The notes: generated by a model not told the origin, from the sequence alone. A stretch of 64,000 nucleotides of DNA from Vibrio breoganii (GCF_001677275.1 NZ_CP016178.1:372001-436000), one strand, 5' to 3'. Positions 28,528 to 37,707 are shown, counted from the first letter of the stretch. Program-made: numbers and translations.

Positions 28528-28764
28528 CTAGGCAAGTAGAGATTTATTCGACTTTAATAGCCTTTCAAGTTGCGGCGTTAGGTTGGTTCTTTTAGACATT
28601 GTCAGTCGACCTGCCTCGTAAAGCTCAACCAGTACACCATTATTGCAGGTATTGCATTGACCCTCGCAATGCATCTCCTCAAGGAAGGTATCCATCTTGT
28701 AGGGGGATAACTTGAACCTTTCCACTTCACTGCCCTTATTGCAGTTATAAATTACCACTTCCAT
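28528..28764 (-). CDS. Hypothetical small protein with Cys cluster
   Basis: 78 residues from the ATG at 28764, supported by AAGGAG 6 bases upstream; the in-frame start seven codons earlier has no such site. The sequence has 'HCEGQCNTCNNG', three Cys in C-x3-C-x2-C spacing, and a basic C-terminus. No signal peptide or membrane segment is seen. The Cys group suggests metal binding. I do not recognise the family. Confidence 0.7.
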   Translation of the reverse strand: MEVVIYNCNKGSEVERFKLSPYKMDTFLEEMHCEGQCNTCNNGVLVELYEAGRLTMSKRTNLTPQLERLLKSNKSLLA

Positions 28765-28937
28765 CTTCACTCCTTGAAGAATCACAACTATCCATATTGA
28801 TAACTATCGCTTATATTTTTCATATTTAAATAGAGATAGGTCACATACTAATATTTCTGGAGTGTATGTGTGAATACGATCAAAGAATAGCAAAAGAAGT
28901 GACAAATATTTGCGAGGCAAATCAAATTAAATGAGGT

Positions 28938-28969
28938 GCTCATTTCGTCTAAAATAGAACGAAATGAGC
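28938..28969 (-). terminator. Perfect hairpin downstream of the acyltransferase gene
   Basis: GCTCATTTCGT (28938-28948) pairs perfectly with 28959-28969 around a 10-base loop. The sequence beyond on the minus strand is only moderately T-rich. It lies 27 bases past the stop of the gene at 28996. Confidence 0.55.
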
Positions 28970-28995
28970 CATACACTGCTATTAGAATGTGATCC

Positions 28996-30024
28996 CTATC
29001 TAAATAATACTCTTCTTAACGGTGTCTTCATCATCAGGTAAGTAAATAGAGTCGATATAACAATTGTGCCAAACCATACCAGTAGGTCTTTCTTCCATAG
29101 TTCAAAACCTAAAAACCCAGCTAAATTAGATAGATAGATAACAAATAGCAGATGGGAAACATAAATGCCTAGAGTGAGGTTAGCAACTGGTTGCACCCAC
29201 TTACTCTCTCCTAAACTAGGATTGGCCAACAAGAAAAAGAAAAACCCTAAAGCCCAAATAGGGGTACCAAATAAATAATCATGGATACGAAAATCAACAT
29301 CCCAACTGAGAAGATAATAAGCCTCAGCAAAGTGAATCAACATCCCTATTGTTAATATAATTAGTGCTTTTACTGAGCTAACCGAAATATTTAATCTGCG
29401 AATTTCAAATCCTAAAACGATCATTATTAAGCTGAAGAAAGGCCCATTTCTTGTATAAAAAAGAGACGGAATATCTGTCGCATTAAAATAACTACCCGCC
29501 AATACGCCGTATATAAATAATATAATGCTTAATGGAAGAAGAAATCTTTGAAGATTGGCTTTAATTAAAATGGAGACTAGACCAACACCAATGACGAGAG
29601 CGGGTAGGTACCACAGATGAACTAAGCCTCCTTCAAGAAGAGAGTTGAACGGGGTTAGCGCTAAGTAATCCCAGTACATAGAGCGTTCAGCTACGTAACC
29701 TTCTGTCATTGCCGTCATTAAGTTAAAGGGCATCAGTAGATAAATGACACTCCAAACCAACCAAATTATCGTGAGCGGTTTAATGTAAGAAAGAGCCGTA
29801 CCAATAGGATCTCGACTGAGCTTAGGCTGAAGCAAATAACCCGTTAAAAGAAAAAAGTAAGGTACAGCAAAGCGGCTAGCTTGATTAATAAAATCTCCAA
29901 GCCAAGGCGTCTCTTTGTATAAGGGATAAGCAACGAAGAGTTGGCTATGTATGGTGATAACAGCCAGTATAGCGATGATGCGACCGAGCTCTAAACTTGG
30001 AATGCGTTGGTTAGTAGTGGACAT
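28996..30024 (-). CDS. Acyltransferase 3 family membrane protein (OafA/WecH-like)
   Basis: 342 residues from the ATG at 30024; a GTG eight codons upstream is possible. About ten hydrophobic helices are visible. 'RIPSLELGRIIAILAVITIHSQLF' contains the conserved R...H pattern of the family, and 'RFAVPYFFLLTGYLL' is the next conserved block. These enzymes transfer acyl groups, often acetyl, to sugars of surface polysaccharides or to other envelope molecules. The gene is visibly more AT-rich than its neighbours, with many ATA and TTA codons, so recent acquisition is possible. No sugar-synthesis genes lie nearby to suggest the acceptor. Confidence 0.88.
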   Translation of the reverse strand: MSTTNQRIPSLELGRIIAILAVITIHSQLFVAYPLYKETPWLGDFINQASRFAVPYFFLLTGYLLQPKLSRDPIGTALSYIKPLTIIWLVWSVIYLLMPFNLMTAMTEGYVAERSMYWDYLALTPFNSLLEGGLVHLWYLPALVIGVGLVSILIKANLQRFLLPLSIILFIYGVLAGSYFNATDIPSLFYTRNGPFFSLIMIVLGFEIRRLNISVSSVKALIILTIGMLIHFAEAYYLLSWDVDFRIHDYLFGTPIWALGFFFFLLANPSLGESKWVQPVANLTLGIYVSHLLFVIYLSNLAGFLGFELWKKDLLVWFGTIVISTLFTYLMMKTPLRRVLFR

Positions 30025-30149
30025 AAACAATATCTCAGGAAGTGACACTGCTTTGTATAACAGACGCTAGAGTTCGTCTATCTGAATAATGAGGCGTTAA
30101 TCAGAATTACTAGCCTTGTCTCAAATCTCGGCTTTTTAAACGAAGAGTT

Positions 30150-30187
30150 GTAACAAAAACAAAACAGGCCCGCCGAAGCGAGCCTGT
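30150..30187 (-). terminator. Intrinsic terminator of the OFA-type MFS gene
   Basis: A GC-rich stem (30164-30173 with 30178-30187) capped by a TTCG tetraloop on the minus strand is followed by TTTGTTTTTG. It lies 37 bases past the stop of the gene at 30224. Confidence 0.9.
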
Positions 30188-30223
30188 TATCTAATTCAAT
30201 TGGTATTAAACCATTTGAGAAAA

Positions 30224-31456
30224 TTAAGCAGCAGCAAGCTGTGCAGATTTCTCTTCGCTGATAGGGCGAGTCACTAGAGATAGTGCAACACACACACCCA
30301 TCATTACAGCAGAGATTGTGTACGCTAGAGTATAGCCTTCACCGTGAGTCATTGAGAAACCAACAACTGCCGCGCCGATAGCACCACCGATACCCCATGC
30401 AGTGTAAAGCACGCCGTAGTTAGTACCGTAGTTCTTAAGACCGTAGAATTCAGCAGTGATAGATGGGAATACCGCCAGTAGCGTACCGTAACCTACCGCT
30501 GCAATCGCAGTACCAAGGATCAGCGTTGCTTCTGATTTGAAGGTAGCGAATAGAACCATGTTAACGCCTTGCAGAGCAAATGCGATGAACAATGTGCGTA
30601 GGCCACCAATCTTGTCAGATAGGATACCAGCGCCGATACGACCGCCTGAGTTAAACACTGCAAGGATAGATGCTAGGTATACCGCGTTTGGTAGGTTCGC
30701 TTGAACACTTGCAATAGTCGTGATGTTACCAATGATCATAAGGCCCGTTGCAGAAGCAAATGCGTACATGATCCATAGAGAGTAGAACTGAGGTGTTTTC
30801 AGCATTACTTTCCAAGAGATGTCGTTGCTCTTCTTAACAGCAACTGGTGCTTGACCTGCTTTTACCTTAGGCGCTTCTGGTACGTAATCTGCTGGTGGGT
30901 TGTTGATTGTTGCCGCTAGAGGCACAGCAATAACAAGTACACCAACACCTAGGATAAGGAAGCTTTGGTCGATACCGTAGTTAGTGATAAGCGTAGAAGT
31001 CAGCGGAGCAAGGTAAACCGCGGCTAAACCGAAGCCTGCAGCAATCAAACCGTTTACTAGACCTTTCTTAGATGCGTGGAACCATTTCATCGCAGCAGGA
31101 GAAAGACATGCGTAACCGAAACCAATGCCAGCACCAGCTACAACACCAAAGGTCATGCTTAGCATTGCAGGAGTAGTTGCAAAGCTTGAAGCAATCATAC
31201 CTAGGCCAGTCATCGTTGCACCCAAGATAAGGATGTTACGTGGACCCATACGGTCCTGAAGGATACCAGCAACAAGAAGAGCGATAGAGAAAGTAACCGT
31301 TGCGATAGCGTATGGTTGAGATGCATCTGCTGCATTCCAGCCTAAATCAGTAACTAGAGCTTTGTTGAATACACTCCATGCGTAAAGAATGCCTAAGCAA
31401 AGGTTGATACAGAATCCTGCAATCAGGATGCGCATCGCTTTATCAATCTTTTTCAT
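30224..31456 (-). CDS. MFS transporter, oxalate:formate antiporter (OFA) family
   Basis: 410 residues, twelve transmembrane helices. The N-terminus 'AMRILIAGFCINLCLGILYAWSVFNKAL' and 'GAGIGFGYACLSPAAMKWF' are hallmarks of the OFA subfamily. It contains 'SKKGLVNGLIAAGFGLAA' and 'GGRIGAGILSDKIGG', the usual MFS loop motifs. OFA carriers move small carboxylates such as oxalate, formate, lactate or pyruvate; many vibrio members have no assigned substrate. Codon choice is strongly biased (frequent GCA, GTA, CGT, GGT), which suggests high expression. It has its own terminator. Confidence 0.92.
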   Translation of the reverse strand: MKKIDKAMRILIAGFCINLCLGILYAWSVFNKALVTDLGWNAADASQPYAIATVTFSIALLVAGILQDRMGPRNILILGATMTGLGMIASSFATTPAMLSMTFGVVAGAGIGFGYACLSPAAMKWFHASKKGLVNGLIAAGFGLAAVYLAPLTSTLITNYGIDQSFLILGVGVLVIAVPLAATINNPPADYVPEAPKVKAGQAPVAVKKSNDISWKVMLKTPQFYSLWIMYAFASATGLMIIGNITTIASVQANLPNAVYLASILAVFNSGGRIGAGILSDKIGGLRTLFIAFALQGVNMVLFATFKSEATLILGTAIAAVGYGTLLAVFPSITAEFYGLKNYGTNYGVLYTAWGIGGAIGAAVVGFSMTHGEGYTLAYTISAVMMGVCVALSLVTRPISEEKSAQLAAA

Positions 31457-32004
31457 CGTTTGTTCTCGGTGCCGTGATGGCTAGGTTGATTGTGTTAATT
31501 GTCTGAAACATTAAAAAACTTTTTAGGTTTCTCAAAATTTCTAAGAGCGAGATGCGCGAATTGTACACAAGTTTTTTGTGATTTGAATCTCTTTTTGCGA
31601 AAAATGGAAAATAATTTTGCGCTTTTTTACCATTGGTACAAATTGAGAGATGGTTCCCAAAATTTGCGGTGATTTTCGCAGGATAAAACACTGCCTATAG
31701 ACTGTTTACCCAACGGAATGTGATGTATTCGGCGTCTATGAAAGAAAATTTCGCTTTAGCATTTTTTTAACAATTTAAACATCTAGATCGTTAATATCAT
31801 CGTAAAACGGTTATATGGTGCTTATTTGATTTAAAACAATGTTAAATTGTTGCGTAGATGTAAAATTGATGTGTATTTCAATGATTTAGGCGAAAAATAG
31901 CTCAAAAAAACAGCTTGCAAACGAGTGTTTTTCAGTCAAAATACAGTGAAATCTAAGATTCCAAATTTGAAAGGATGCTTTACTAAGCTTTAGTGAGGTT
32001 ACAC
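31457..32004. other. 548-base AT-rich intergenic region between divergent genes
   Basis: No credible gene is present; a minus-strand frame at 31443-31691 is rich in rare residues and lacks a ribosome site. The region is AT-rich, with many T tracts, and should carry the promoters of the OFA carrier gene (minus) and the small membrane protein gene (plus). I see no clear inverted repeat or known operator. Confidence 0.6.
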
Positions 32005-32361
32005 ATGAAAATATTTTTACTTCTACTTATCTCTGTTTCCGCGGGCGCAGCATCAGCTGAGCACCTAACTTCTTTCCTTTACGGACTGAGTACAGCATCG
32101 CTTGCTGTGGGTGTTTGCTTCTGGTTGGCTTTCCGTTCATCTCGTTGGCCACAACTTGCAGTGTTCCTTCTACTAACAGGCATGCTTTGCAAACTGACTA
32201 TTACTGTTGTTTCGACCATTGTGGGTGTTAACGCCGGATTGATTACTTCACCGTTGATCTTCTCTCTTTCGTACCTATTCTTTGCGATCGCGACGACTTA
32301 CGTGTACTTCTACTTCAAAGATAAAAGCACAAATCGCAAGCTAGGCTTAAATCAAGCGTAA
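32005..32361 (+). CDS. Small hydrophobic membrane protein, function unknown
   Basis: 118 residues from the ATG at 32005, which has GAGG about 8 bases upstream; the GTG at 31993 is too close to that site. The N-terminal helix resembles a signal peptide (IFLLLLISVSAGAASA) and three further hydrophobic segments follow (ASLAVGVCFWLAF; LAVFLLLTGMLCKLTITVV; SPLIFSLSYLFFAIATTYVYFYF), ending in a basic tail. No known domain is recognised. It is a single gene with its own terminator. Confidence 0.8.
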   Translation: MKIFLLLLISVSAGAASAEHLTSFLYGLSTASLAVGVCFWLAFRSSRWPQLAVFLLLTGMLCKLTITVVSTIVGVNAGLITSPLIFSLSYLFFAIATTYVYFYFKDKSTNRKLGLNQA

Positions 32362-32387
32362 ACCTTAGTGTTTGGAATCATTACGAA

Positions 32388-32420
32388 AACCGCTGTCGCG
32401 AAAGCACAGCGGTTTTTTTG
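32388..32420 (+). terminator. Intrinsic terminator of the small membrane protein gene
   Basis: AACCGCTGT (32388-32396) pairs with ACAGCGGTT (32406-32414), followed by a run of T. Confidence 0.9.
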
Positions 32421-32556
32421 TGCCTGTTCACTTTTAGCCTCAAAACTTCACTATTCTTATATCAATAACACTAAGTACTTTACTAGCTAGGATGATCAGT
32501 TATTTAGTACGATTGGTAGTACATACGCTTAAGCAATAGATGGTGAGGTATCGATC

Positions 32557-34038
32557 ATGCACCGCCTGTATTCTCCGCAGCAAATTAAACAAAGTGAACC
32601 TCAAGCAGCAGATCTCGCCGGAATTACTCTTTATCAACTAATGGAAAGGGCTGGGCACGCCGCGTTTGAACGCTTGCAGTCCATGCTACCTAACGCCGGA
32701 AGAGTCTTGGTTTGTTGTGGTTCAGGGAACAACGGTGGTGACGGCTTTGTGGTGGCTCGATTAGCGCTAGAGCTTGGCTATGAAGTAGACGTGTTTCAGC
32801 CCTCCTACTGTGAATCCAACACCGCAGATTCAGCGCAAGCAAAACAGCGGTGGCTAAGTCATAGCAAAGTAATATCTAGCAACATCGATGAGTTAGAGCA
32901 CTATGACCTTATTGTTGATGGCCTGCTAGGTACGGGGTTAACCGGTAATGTTCGAGACAATCTTGCTAAGGTGATTAACAGCCTTAACCAATCCAAACGT
33001 CCAATTCTCAGTCTTGATATTCCTTCGGGCCTGCATGCTGACACGGGCAAGATCTTAGGTGTTGCAGTCAAGGCGACTACTACAGTGACTTTTATAGGGA
33101 ATAAAAGAGGGCTAGTGACAGGGCAGTCCAGAGATACCGTTGGCGAGCTTTACCTAGGCGACCTTGGTGTTGGGTCTGAGTTCTCAAGCTTAGAAACCGA
33201 GCTAGCCTGCATCTTTGATAAAGAGCAAGCCCATAAGCGATTACCTAAAAGGAAACACACTTCTCACAAGGGGCAGTGTGGTCGCACGTTATTAGTGGGC
33301 GGCCATCAAGGAACCAGTGGCGCCATTATTATGGCCGCTCAGGCAAGTTGTCGGGTGGGGGCTGGATTAATTAGCGTGATGACTCATCAAGATACCATTA
33401 CTCCAGTGCTTACCCGCCAGCCTGAGGTAATGGCCATTGCTATAGATAAAGCGAGCGATGAAGAAATGCTGGTAGATGCGATGAACTCTGCCACCGTTAT
33501 TGCCTTAGGACCAGGCTTAGGCACAGATGATTGGTCTAAGAGGTTATTTGAACAAGGCATAGCGCAGTTAAAACCTAAGGTCATTGATGCCGATGGGCTG
33601 AACCTTCTTGCTCAGAGTGCTTCATCTTATGATTTAAGCCAAACCATACTAACTCCTCATCCAGGGGAAGCGGCAAGGTTACTAGAGTGTTCTGCTCAGG
33701 ATATAGAGCAAGATCGCTATGCTGCAGTTGAGAAGATCCAGTCAAAATATCAGTGTGTCGTGCTGCTTAAGGGAGCAGGTACCTTGATATGCGATGGACA
33801 AATGACCAATGTGATCACAGCGGGAAATTCTGGCATGGCAAGCGGGGGAATGGGCGATGTGTTAACCGGGGTTATTGCTGGATTGCTTTCTCAGGGCTTA
33901 AAGCCAATAGATGCGGCATGTCTAGGAGCCTGGCTACATTCTACTGCAGCGGATAATATTGCTACGCAGTCAGGGAAAATTGGCATGCTGGCTACCGATT
34001 TGTTACCTGAAATTCGCTCTCTTATCAATCAATGCTAA
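32557..34038 (+). CDS. nnr: Bifunctional NAD(P)HX epimerase / ADP-dependent NAD(P)HX dehydratase
   Basis: 493 residues, the full two-domain length. The N-terminal YjeF_N epimerase shows 'CCGSGNNGGDGFVVARLA' and 'DGLLGTGLTGNVR...LSLDIPSGLHADTG'. The C-terminal carbohydrate-kinase-fold dehydratase shows 'LLVGGHQGTSGAIIMAAQASCRVGAGLISV', 'ALGPGLGTD', 'LTPHPGEAARLL' and 'AGNSGMASGGMGDVLTGVIAGLL', the nucleotide-binding block. The enzyme repairs hydrated NADH and NADPH in the cytoplasm. In many gammaproteobacteria the gene sits beside tsaE; here it is alone, so a second copy elsewhere is possible. Confidence 0.96.
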   Translation: MHRLYSPQQIKQSEPQAADLAGITLYQLMERAGHAAFERLQSMLPNAGRVLVCCGSGNNGGDGFVVARLALELGYEVDVFQPSYCESNTADSAQAKQRWLSHSKVISSNIDELEHYDLIVDGLLGTGLTGNVRDNLAKVINSLNQSKRPILSLDIPSGLHADTGKILGVAVKATTTVTFIGNKRGLVTGQSRDTVGELYLGDLGVGSEFSSLETELACIFDKEQAHKRLPKRKHTSHKGQCGRTLLVGGHQGTSGAIIMAAQASCRVGAGLISVMTHQDTITPVLTRQPEVMAIAIDKASDEEMLVDAMNSATVIALGPGLGTDDWSKRLFEQGIAQLKPKVIDADGLNLLAQSASSYDLSQTILTPHPGEAARLLECSAQDIEQDRYAAVEKIQSKYQCVVLLKGAGTLICDGQMTNVITAGNSGMASGGMGDVLTGVIAGLLSQGLKPIDAACLGAWLHSTAADNIATQSGKIGMLATDLLPEIRSLINQC

Positions 34039-34044
34039 ATAGAA

Positions 34045-34090
34045 AGTCCACTGCCTTAATAAGGCTATCGCTTAATAAGAACAGTGGACT
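34045..34090. other. Inverted repeat between convergent nnr and ggt genes
   Basis: AGTCCACTG (34045-34053) pairs with CAGTGGACT (34082-34090); inside is a smaller hairpin, GCCTTAATAAGGC. No T run follows on either strand. It may help end both convergent transcripts. Confidence 0.4.
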
Positions 34091-34102
34091 CATAGCCTTG
34101 GG

Positions 34103-35839
34103 TTAGTCACCTAGAGACGTAGAGGCGCGTCGACGATCGGTTGCTCCATAAAGCTGACCATTTTTAACTTCAATCGCATTCAAGCCGCTGACGACAGGGA
34201 TGACATGCACCTGATAACCCATCTCAGTAAATTCAGGAACCAGTATTTCAGCGTAGGTACGCTTTTCTACCAAAAGCCCCGTTGGGTTATAAGACTTGGT
34301 ACGGTCGATCTTGGTTCCGTACTGTATGTTGGGCAGATCGATGGCTGCTTGCGCCGAGAGATCCCAATCGATCACTCCTACGACCGTTTTAAGAACATAT
34401 CCTGGGATTTGCGAGCTTCCTGGGCTGCCCACAACCAGTTTAAGACTGCCACTTGGTTCCATCACCATTAATGGTGTTATGGCAGAGCGGGGACGTTTTC
34501 CAGCCATAATCGAATTTTGCACAGCTTTTCCATCGATTTCAGGCTCTGGAGAAAAATTCGCCATCTGAGCATTAAGCAAGACGCCATCTACCATAACCCC
34601 TGAGCCCATGCCGGTGCCCACAGTACTGGTCATTGCTATGGCATTGCCCTCAGCATCGACAATGGAGATATGCCCTGTATCTTGGCCTTCAAATCCATCA
34701 ACATTAGCGAGATTCTTTTGACTGATATTTCCCGGCTTTACGTCGCTTTGCCTCATAGAGCCTTGTTTAGGAATCAACTTGCCGCGCTGCGCAAGATAGT
34801 TTTGATCAAGAAGCTTCTCCACGGGAGCATCCACATAGCTAGGGTCTCCTGCATAGGCAATGCGGTCTTCCTTAGCTAACCTCATCGCCTCGGTCATTAG
34901 TCTCCATGGTTCGGCTTCGGTGTGATGCATTTCGTTGATCTTATAAGGCTCTAGCATCTCAAGCGTTTGCGCGACTAACACTCCCCCAGAAGCTGGATAG
35001 CCAAAAGAGACGATATCGTGACCACGATAAGTGGATTGAACAATATCCCGCTCTACCATTTGGTAGTTATTAAAGTCCTTCATGCTCAGCTTATGCTGCT
35101 CGTCATCAAGCTGCGCATTGACCGTCTCAACAATGTGCTCACCCAGAGGGCCGCTATACATATAGCTATCACCGTGCTTAGCAATAAGCTTTAGGGTGTT
35201 GGCCAATTCCGGGTTAGTCATCAAAGTGCCGGTTGGCTTGATGTCATCACCATCCCAATACAGAGCATTGATTTCAGGGTCACTTTCCAGACGAGACTGT
35301 TCTCGAACCAGAATGTCGTAGGTATAGCTGTTCATGGCATAGCCATTCTCGGCATAGTCGATAGCGGGTTCGAGTAACTCCGCCCACTCTAATTTGCCGT
35401 GCTTCTGGTGCGTGGAGTAGAGCAGTTTTAAGGTTCCAGGGATCGCGACCGAGCGAGGGCCTAATATGTCATCTCTCGAAATCGCTTTGCCACCTTCGTT
35501 CAGAAACATATCAGGAGTCGCACTTGATGGAGCGGTATCGCGTCCGTCATAAGCGATAAAAGAGTCCGTTGCCTTGTCGTAATACAAAGCAAATGTACCA
35601 CCACCAATCCCGGTCATATCAGGCTCAACAACGGACATAACCATTTGCATCGCGACCATGGCATCAATGGCGTTACCACCTTGCTTTAAGATTGAATAAC
35701 CTGTGCTAGTGACATACTGATTAGTGGCGCTGACCATAAATTGGTCACCAGTGGCATCGGGCGCTGTGGGTAAAGGATAAGGGATAGCTAAGGCTGTAGT
35801 GGAGAGGGTAGAAAGAAGGAGAAAAATTCGACGCTGCAT
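34103..35839 (-). CDS. ggt: Gamma-glutamyltranspeptidase, periplasmic
   Basis: 578 residues, usual length. A signal peptide ends near 'STTALA'. The proenzyme cleaves itself before the catalytic Thr of 'DTGHISIVDAEGNAIAMTST', here Thr388, giving large and small subunits. 'GGNAIDAMVAMQMVMSVVEPDMTGIGGGTFALYYD' is the conserved N-terminal block and 'SAITPLMVMEPSGSLKLVVGSPGSSQIPGYVLKTVV' the C-terminal glycine-rich loop region. It hydrolyses or transfers the gamma-glutamyl group of glutathione and similar compounds. The gene is monocistronic. Confidence 0.95.
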   Translation of the reverse strand: MQRRIFLLLSTLSTTALAIPYPLPTAPDATGDQFMVSATNQYVTSTGYSILKQGGNAIDAMVAMQMVMSVVEPDMTGIGGGTFALYYDKATDSFIAYDGRDTAPSSATPDMFLNEGGKAISRDDILGPRSVAIPGTLKLLYSTHQKHGKLEWAELLEPAIDYAENGYAMNSYTYDILVREQSRLESDPEINALYWDGDDIKPTGTLMTNPELANTLKLIAKHGDSYMYSGPLGEHIVETVNAQLDDEQHKLSMKDFNNYQMVERDIVQSTYRGHDIVSFGYPASGGVLVAQTLEMLEPYKINEMHHTEAEPWRLMTEAMRLAKEDRIAYAGDPSYVDAPVEKLLDQNYLAQRGKLIPKQGSMRQSDVKPGNISQKNLANVDGFEGQDTGHISIVDAEGNAIAMTSTVGTGMGSGVMVDGVLLNAQMANFSPEPEIDGKAVQNSIMAGKRPRSAITPLMVMEPSGSLKLVVGSPGSSQIPGYVLKTVVGVIDWDLSAQAAIDLPNIQYGTKIDRTKSYNPTGLLVEKRTYAEILVPEFTEMGYQVHVIPVVSGLNAIEVKNGQLYGATDRRRASTSLGD

Positions 35840-36360
35840 TAAGACCTCTATAACTAAGAATATTTAGCACTGCTAATAGTAGACCGAGGTATAGCATTCT
35901 GCCTGATTAGTTATGTGAAAACAGTGTGAGATCGTTATGTTTTTTCTTTATTTTTCAATGATATAAGCAGAGTGAATAATTTTGAATACTATCCATGGTT
36001 CTTGGTGATATGTATTAGAGTAATTCAATGCGTAGCTGGTTCGATACGGATATTGGCTACGAACGGCTATAGAGCCCTGACCGAAACAAAGTGACCATAT
36101 TTTTGATTTATTCACGCCAAAAACGAAATTTTCGCAAAAAAATGCTGTAAAAATAGTGAGTCAATGAGCGGGAAATACAGGGATTTATACACAGATAGTG
36201 AACTGGATCACCAAATATAGACGGTATTAGAGGTGTTCAACTTAGGGTGACGAGCATAAAGGGTTTTTAAGTTGTTGATTTATATAATCAAACTAGAATT
36301 TGCGAGGCGCAGATTTGCAAGTTTCAAGATAGTAGCACAAAAAAAAACAAAAAATCAGTC
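35840..36360. other. Intergenic region upstream of ggt and guaC, 521 bases
   Basis: No gene is supported; the short frame at 36272-36496 crosses the guaC promoter and terminator and is rejected. The region is AT-rich with a long A tract near 36340-36352 just upstream of the guaC -35 element, which may act as an UP-like element. It must also hold the ggt promoter. Confidence 0.55.
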
Positions 36361-36388
36361 TTGCGACAAATTTATCTGGCTCTATAAT
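36361..36388 (+). promoter_or_regulatory. guaC promoter (-35 TTGCGA, -10 TATAAT)
   Basis: TTGCGA (36361-36366) and a perfect TATAAT (36383-36388) are separated by 16 bases. Transcription should start near 36394-36396, directly at the foot of the hairpin described next. Confidence 0.8.
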
Positions 36389-36395
36389 GCTGAAA

Positions 36396-36427
36396 ACCGG
36401 AGCGTCTGCCAACGCCCCGGTTTTTTT
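36396..36427 (+). terminator. Hairpin with T7 run at the very start of the guaC transcript (candidate attenuator)
   Basis: ACCGG-A-GCG (36396-36404) pairs with CGC-C-CCGGT (36413-36421) around the loop TCTGCCAA, and seven T follow. It has all features of an intrinsic terminator, yet it lies right after the guaC promoter start. Either it ends a separate upstream transcript or it attenuates guaC. It may also yield a very short RNA. Confidence 0.75.
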
Positions 36428-36440
36428 GTGTCCGAAGAAT

Positions 36441-36467
36441 GGTCAACGCTTCTGCCAAAGCACGACC
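36441..36467 (+). promoter_or_regulatory. Second guaC leader hairpin with the same 8-base loop
   Basis: GGTC (36441-36444) pairs with GACC (36464-36467), an internal loop follows, then GCT (36448-36450) pairs with AGC (36459-36461) around TCTGCCAA. The loop is identical to that of the hairpin at 36396-36421 although both stems differ. TTGGCA at 36478-36483 is complementary to either loop and could form a pseudoknot. Confidence 0.6.
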
Positions 36468-36513
36468 TGCATTGTAATTGGCACATCATCTATTGAATCA
36501 AGGAAATCCAACA

Positions 36514-37557
36514 ATGCGTATCGAACAAGAACTTAAGTTAGGCTTTAAAGATGTACTATTCCGCCCTAAGCGTTCTACTCTAAAAAGTCGTTCTCAAGTA
36601 AATTTAACCCGCGATTTTACATTCAAGCATAGTGGTCGTCAATGGTCTGGTGTTCCTGTAATTGCAGCAAACATGGACTCTGTAGCAAGCTTCGAAATGG
36701 CTGCAGCGCTAGCTGAACATGATGTAATGACTGCTGTTCACAAACACTACACTGTTGAGCAGTGGGCAGAGTTTGCAAACACAGCGGACAAGAAAACGCT
36801 AAACAACGTATTTGTTTCTACGGGTACTTCTGATGCTGAGTTTGAGAAAACTAAGCAAATCATGGCACTTAGCGATGAGTTCATCTTCATCTGCATCGAT
36901 ATCGCAAACGGTTATTCTGAGCACCTTGTTGAGTATGTACAACGCGTACGTGCTGAATTCCCTGACAAGGTTATCTCTGCAGGCAACGTAGTAACAGGCG
37001 ACATGGTTGAAGAACTCATCCTAGCTGGCGCTGACATCGTTAAAGTAGGCATCGGCCCTGGTTCTGTATGTACTACTCGTGTTAAGACAGGCGTTGGTTA
37101 CCCACAACTTTCTGCAATCATCGAATGTGCTGACGCAGCACACGGCCTTGGTGGTCGCATTATCGGTGACGGCGGCTGTGCATGTGCTGGTGACGTTTCT
37201 AAAGCATTCGGCGGCGGCGCTGACTTCGTTATGCTTGGCGGCATGCTAGCAGGCCACTCTGAGTCTGGCGGTGAAGTTGTTGAAGAAAACGGCAAGCAAT
37301 TCATGAAGTTCTACGGCATGTCTTCAGAAAGCGCGATGGCGAAGCACTCTGGTGGCGTTGCTAAATACCGTGCAGCTGAAGGAAAAACCGTACTATTGCC
37401 TTACCGTGGTAGCGTTCACAACACCATCTCTGACATCCTTGGTGGCGTACGTTCAACGTGTACCTACGTAGGCGCAGCGCAGCTTAAAGAGCTAACCAAG
37501 CGTACCACGTTCATCCGTGTACAAGAGCAAGAGAACAACGTGTTCGGTAAAGAGTAA
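36514..37557 (+). CDS. guaC: GMP reductase GuaC
   Basis: 347 residues from the ATG at 36514, the same length as other bacterial GuaC proteins; AGGA lies 9 bases upstream. The start '[29 protein letters not shown]' and '[12 protein letters not shown]' are diagnostic. The catalytic loop '[11 protein letters not shown]' contains the active-site Cys, and '[31 protein letters not shown]' binds the phosphate. The enzyme converts GMP to IMP with NADPH, linking guanine to adenine nucleotide pools. Codon bias is strong, indicating high expression. Its leader is unusual (two hairpins with a shared loop). Confidence 0.98.
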   Translation: MRIEQELKLGFKDVLFRPKRSTLKSRSQVNLTRDFTFKHSGRQWSGVPVIAANMDSVASFEMAAALAEHDVMTAVHKHYTVEQWAEFANTADKKTLNNVFVSTGTSDAEFEKTKQIMALSDEFIFICIDIANGYSEHLVEYVQRVRAEFPDKVISAGNVVTGDMVEELILAGADIVKVGIGPGSVCTTRVKTGVGYPQLSAIIECADAAHGLGGRIIGDGGCACAGDVSKAFGGGADFVMLGGMLAGHSESGGEVVEENGKQFMKFYGMSSESAMAKHSGGVAKYRAAEGKTVLLPYRGSVHNTISDILGGVRSTCTYVGAAQLKELTKRTTFIRVQEQENNVFGKE

Positions 37558-37594
37558 ACTGAGCAGCGCTCAAAACGATAGCTTGAATTAATGA

Positions 37595-37627
37595 AAAAAG
37601 AGCCTCTAGTTAGAGGCTCTTTTTTTG
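37595..37627 (+). terminator. Intrinsic terminator of guaC
   Basis: AGAGCCTCTA (37599-37608) pairs perfectly with TAGAGGCTCT (37611-37620), followed by seven T. Confidence 0.95.
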
Positions 37628-37707
37628 TGCAAAATTTGGAAGTACCGACAAAATGGCAATACAGACTTCCTATGTTTATTAATGGTTATGCTAAAGCTCT
37701 AAAGAAT

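Noticed and set aside
31443..31691. 82-codon minus-strand frame upstream of the OFA transporter gene
   Set aside because: Overlaps the transporter start, no ribosome site, AT-rich low-complexity translation; it is promoter sequence.
34045..34090. Intrinsic terminator between nnr and ggt
   Set aside because: The inverted repeat has a 28-base loop and no T run on either strand, so it is listed only as an inverted repeat.
36272..36496. 74-codon frame before guaC
   Set aside because: It crosses a consensus promoter and an intrinsic terminator and has no ribosome site.
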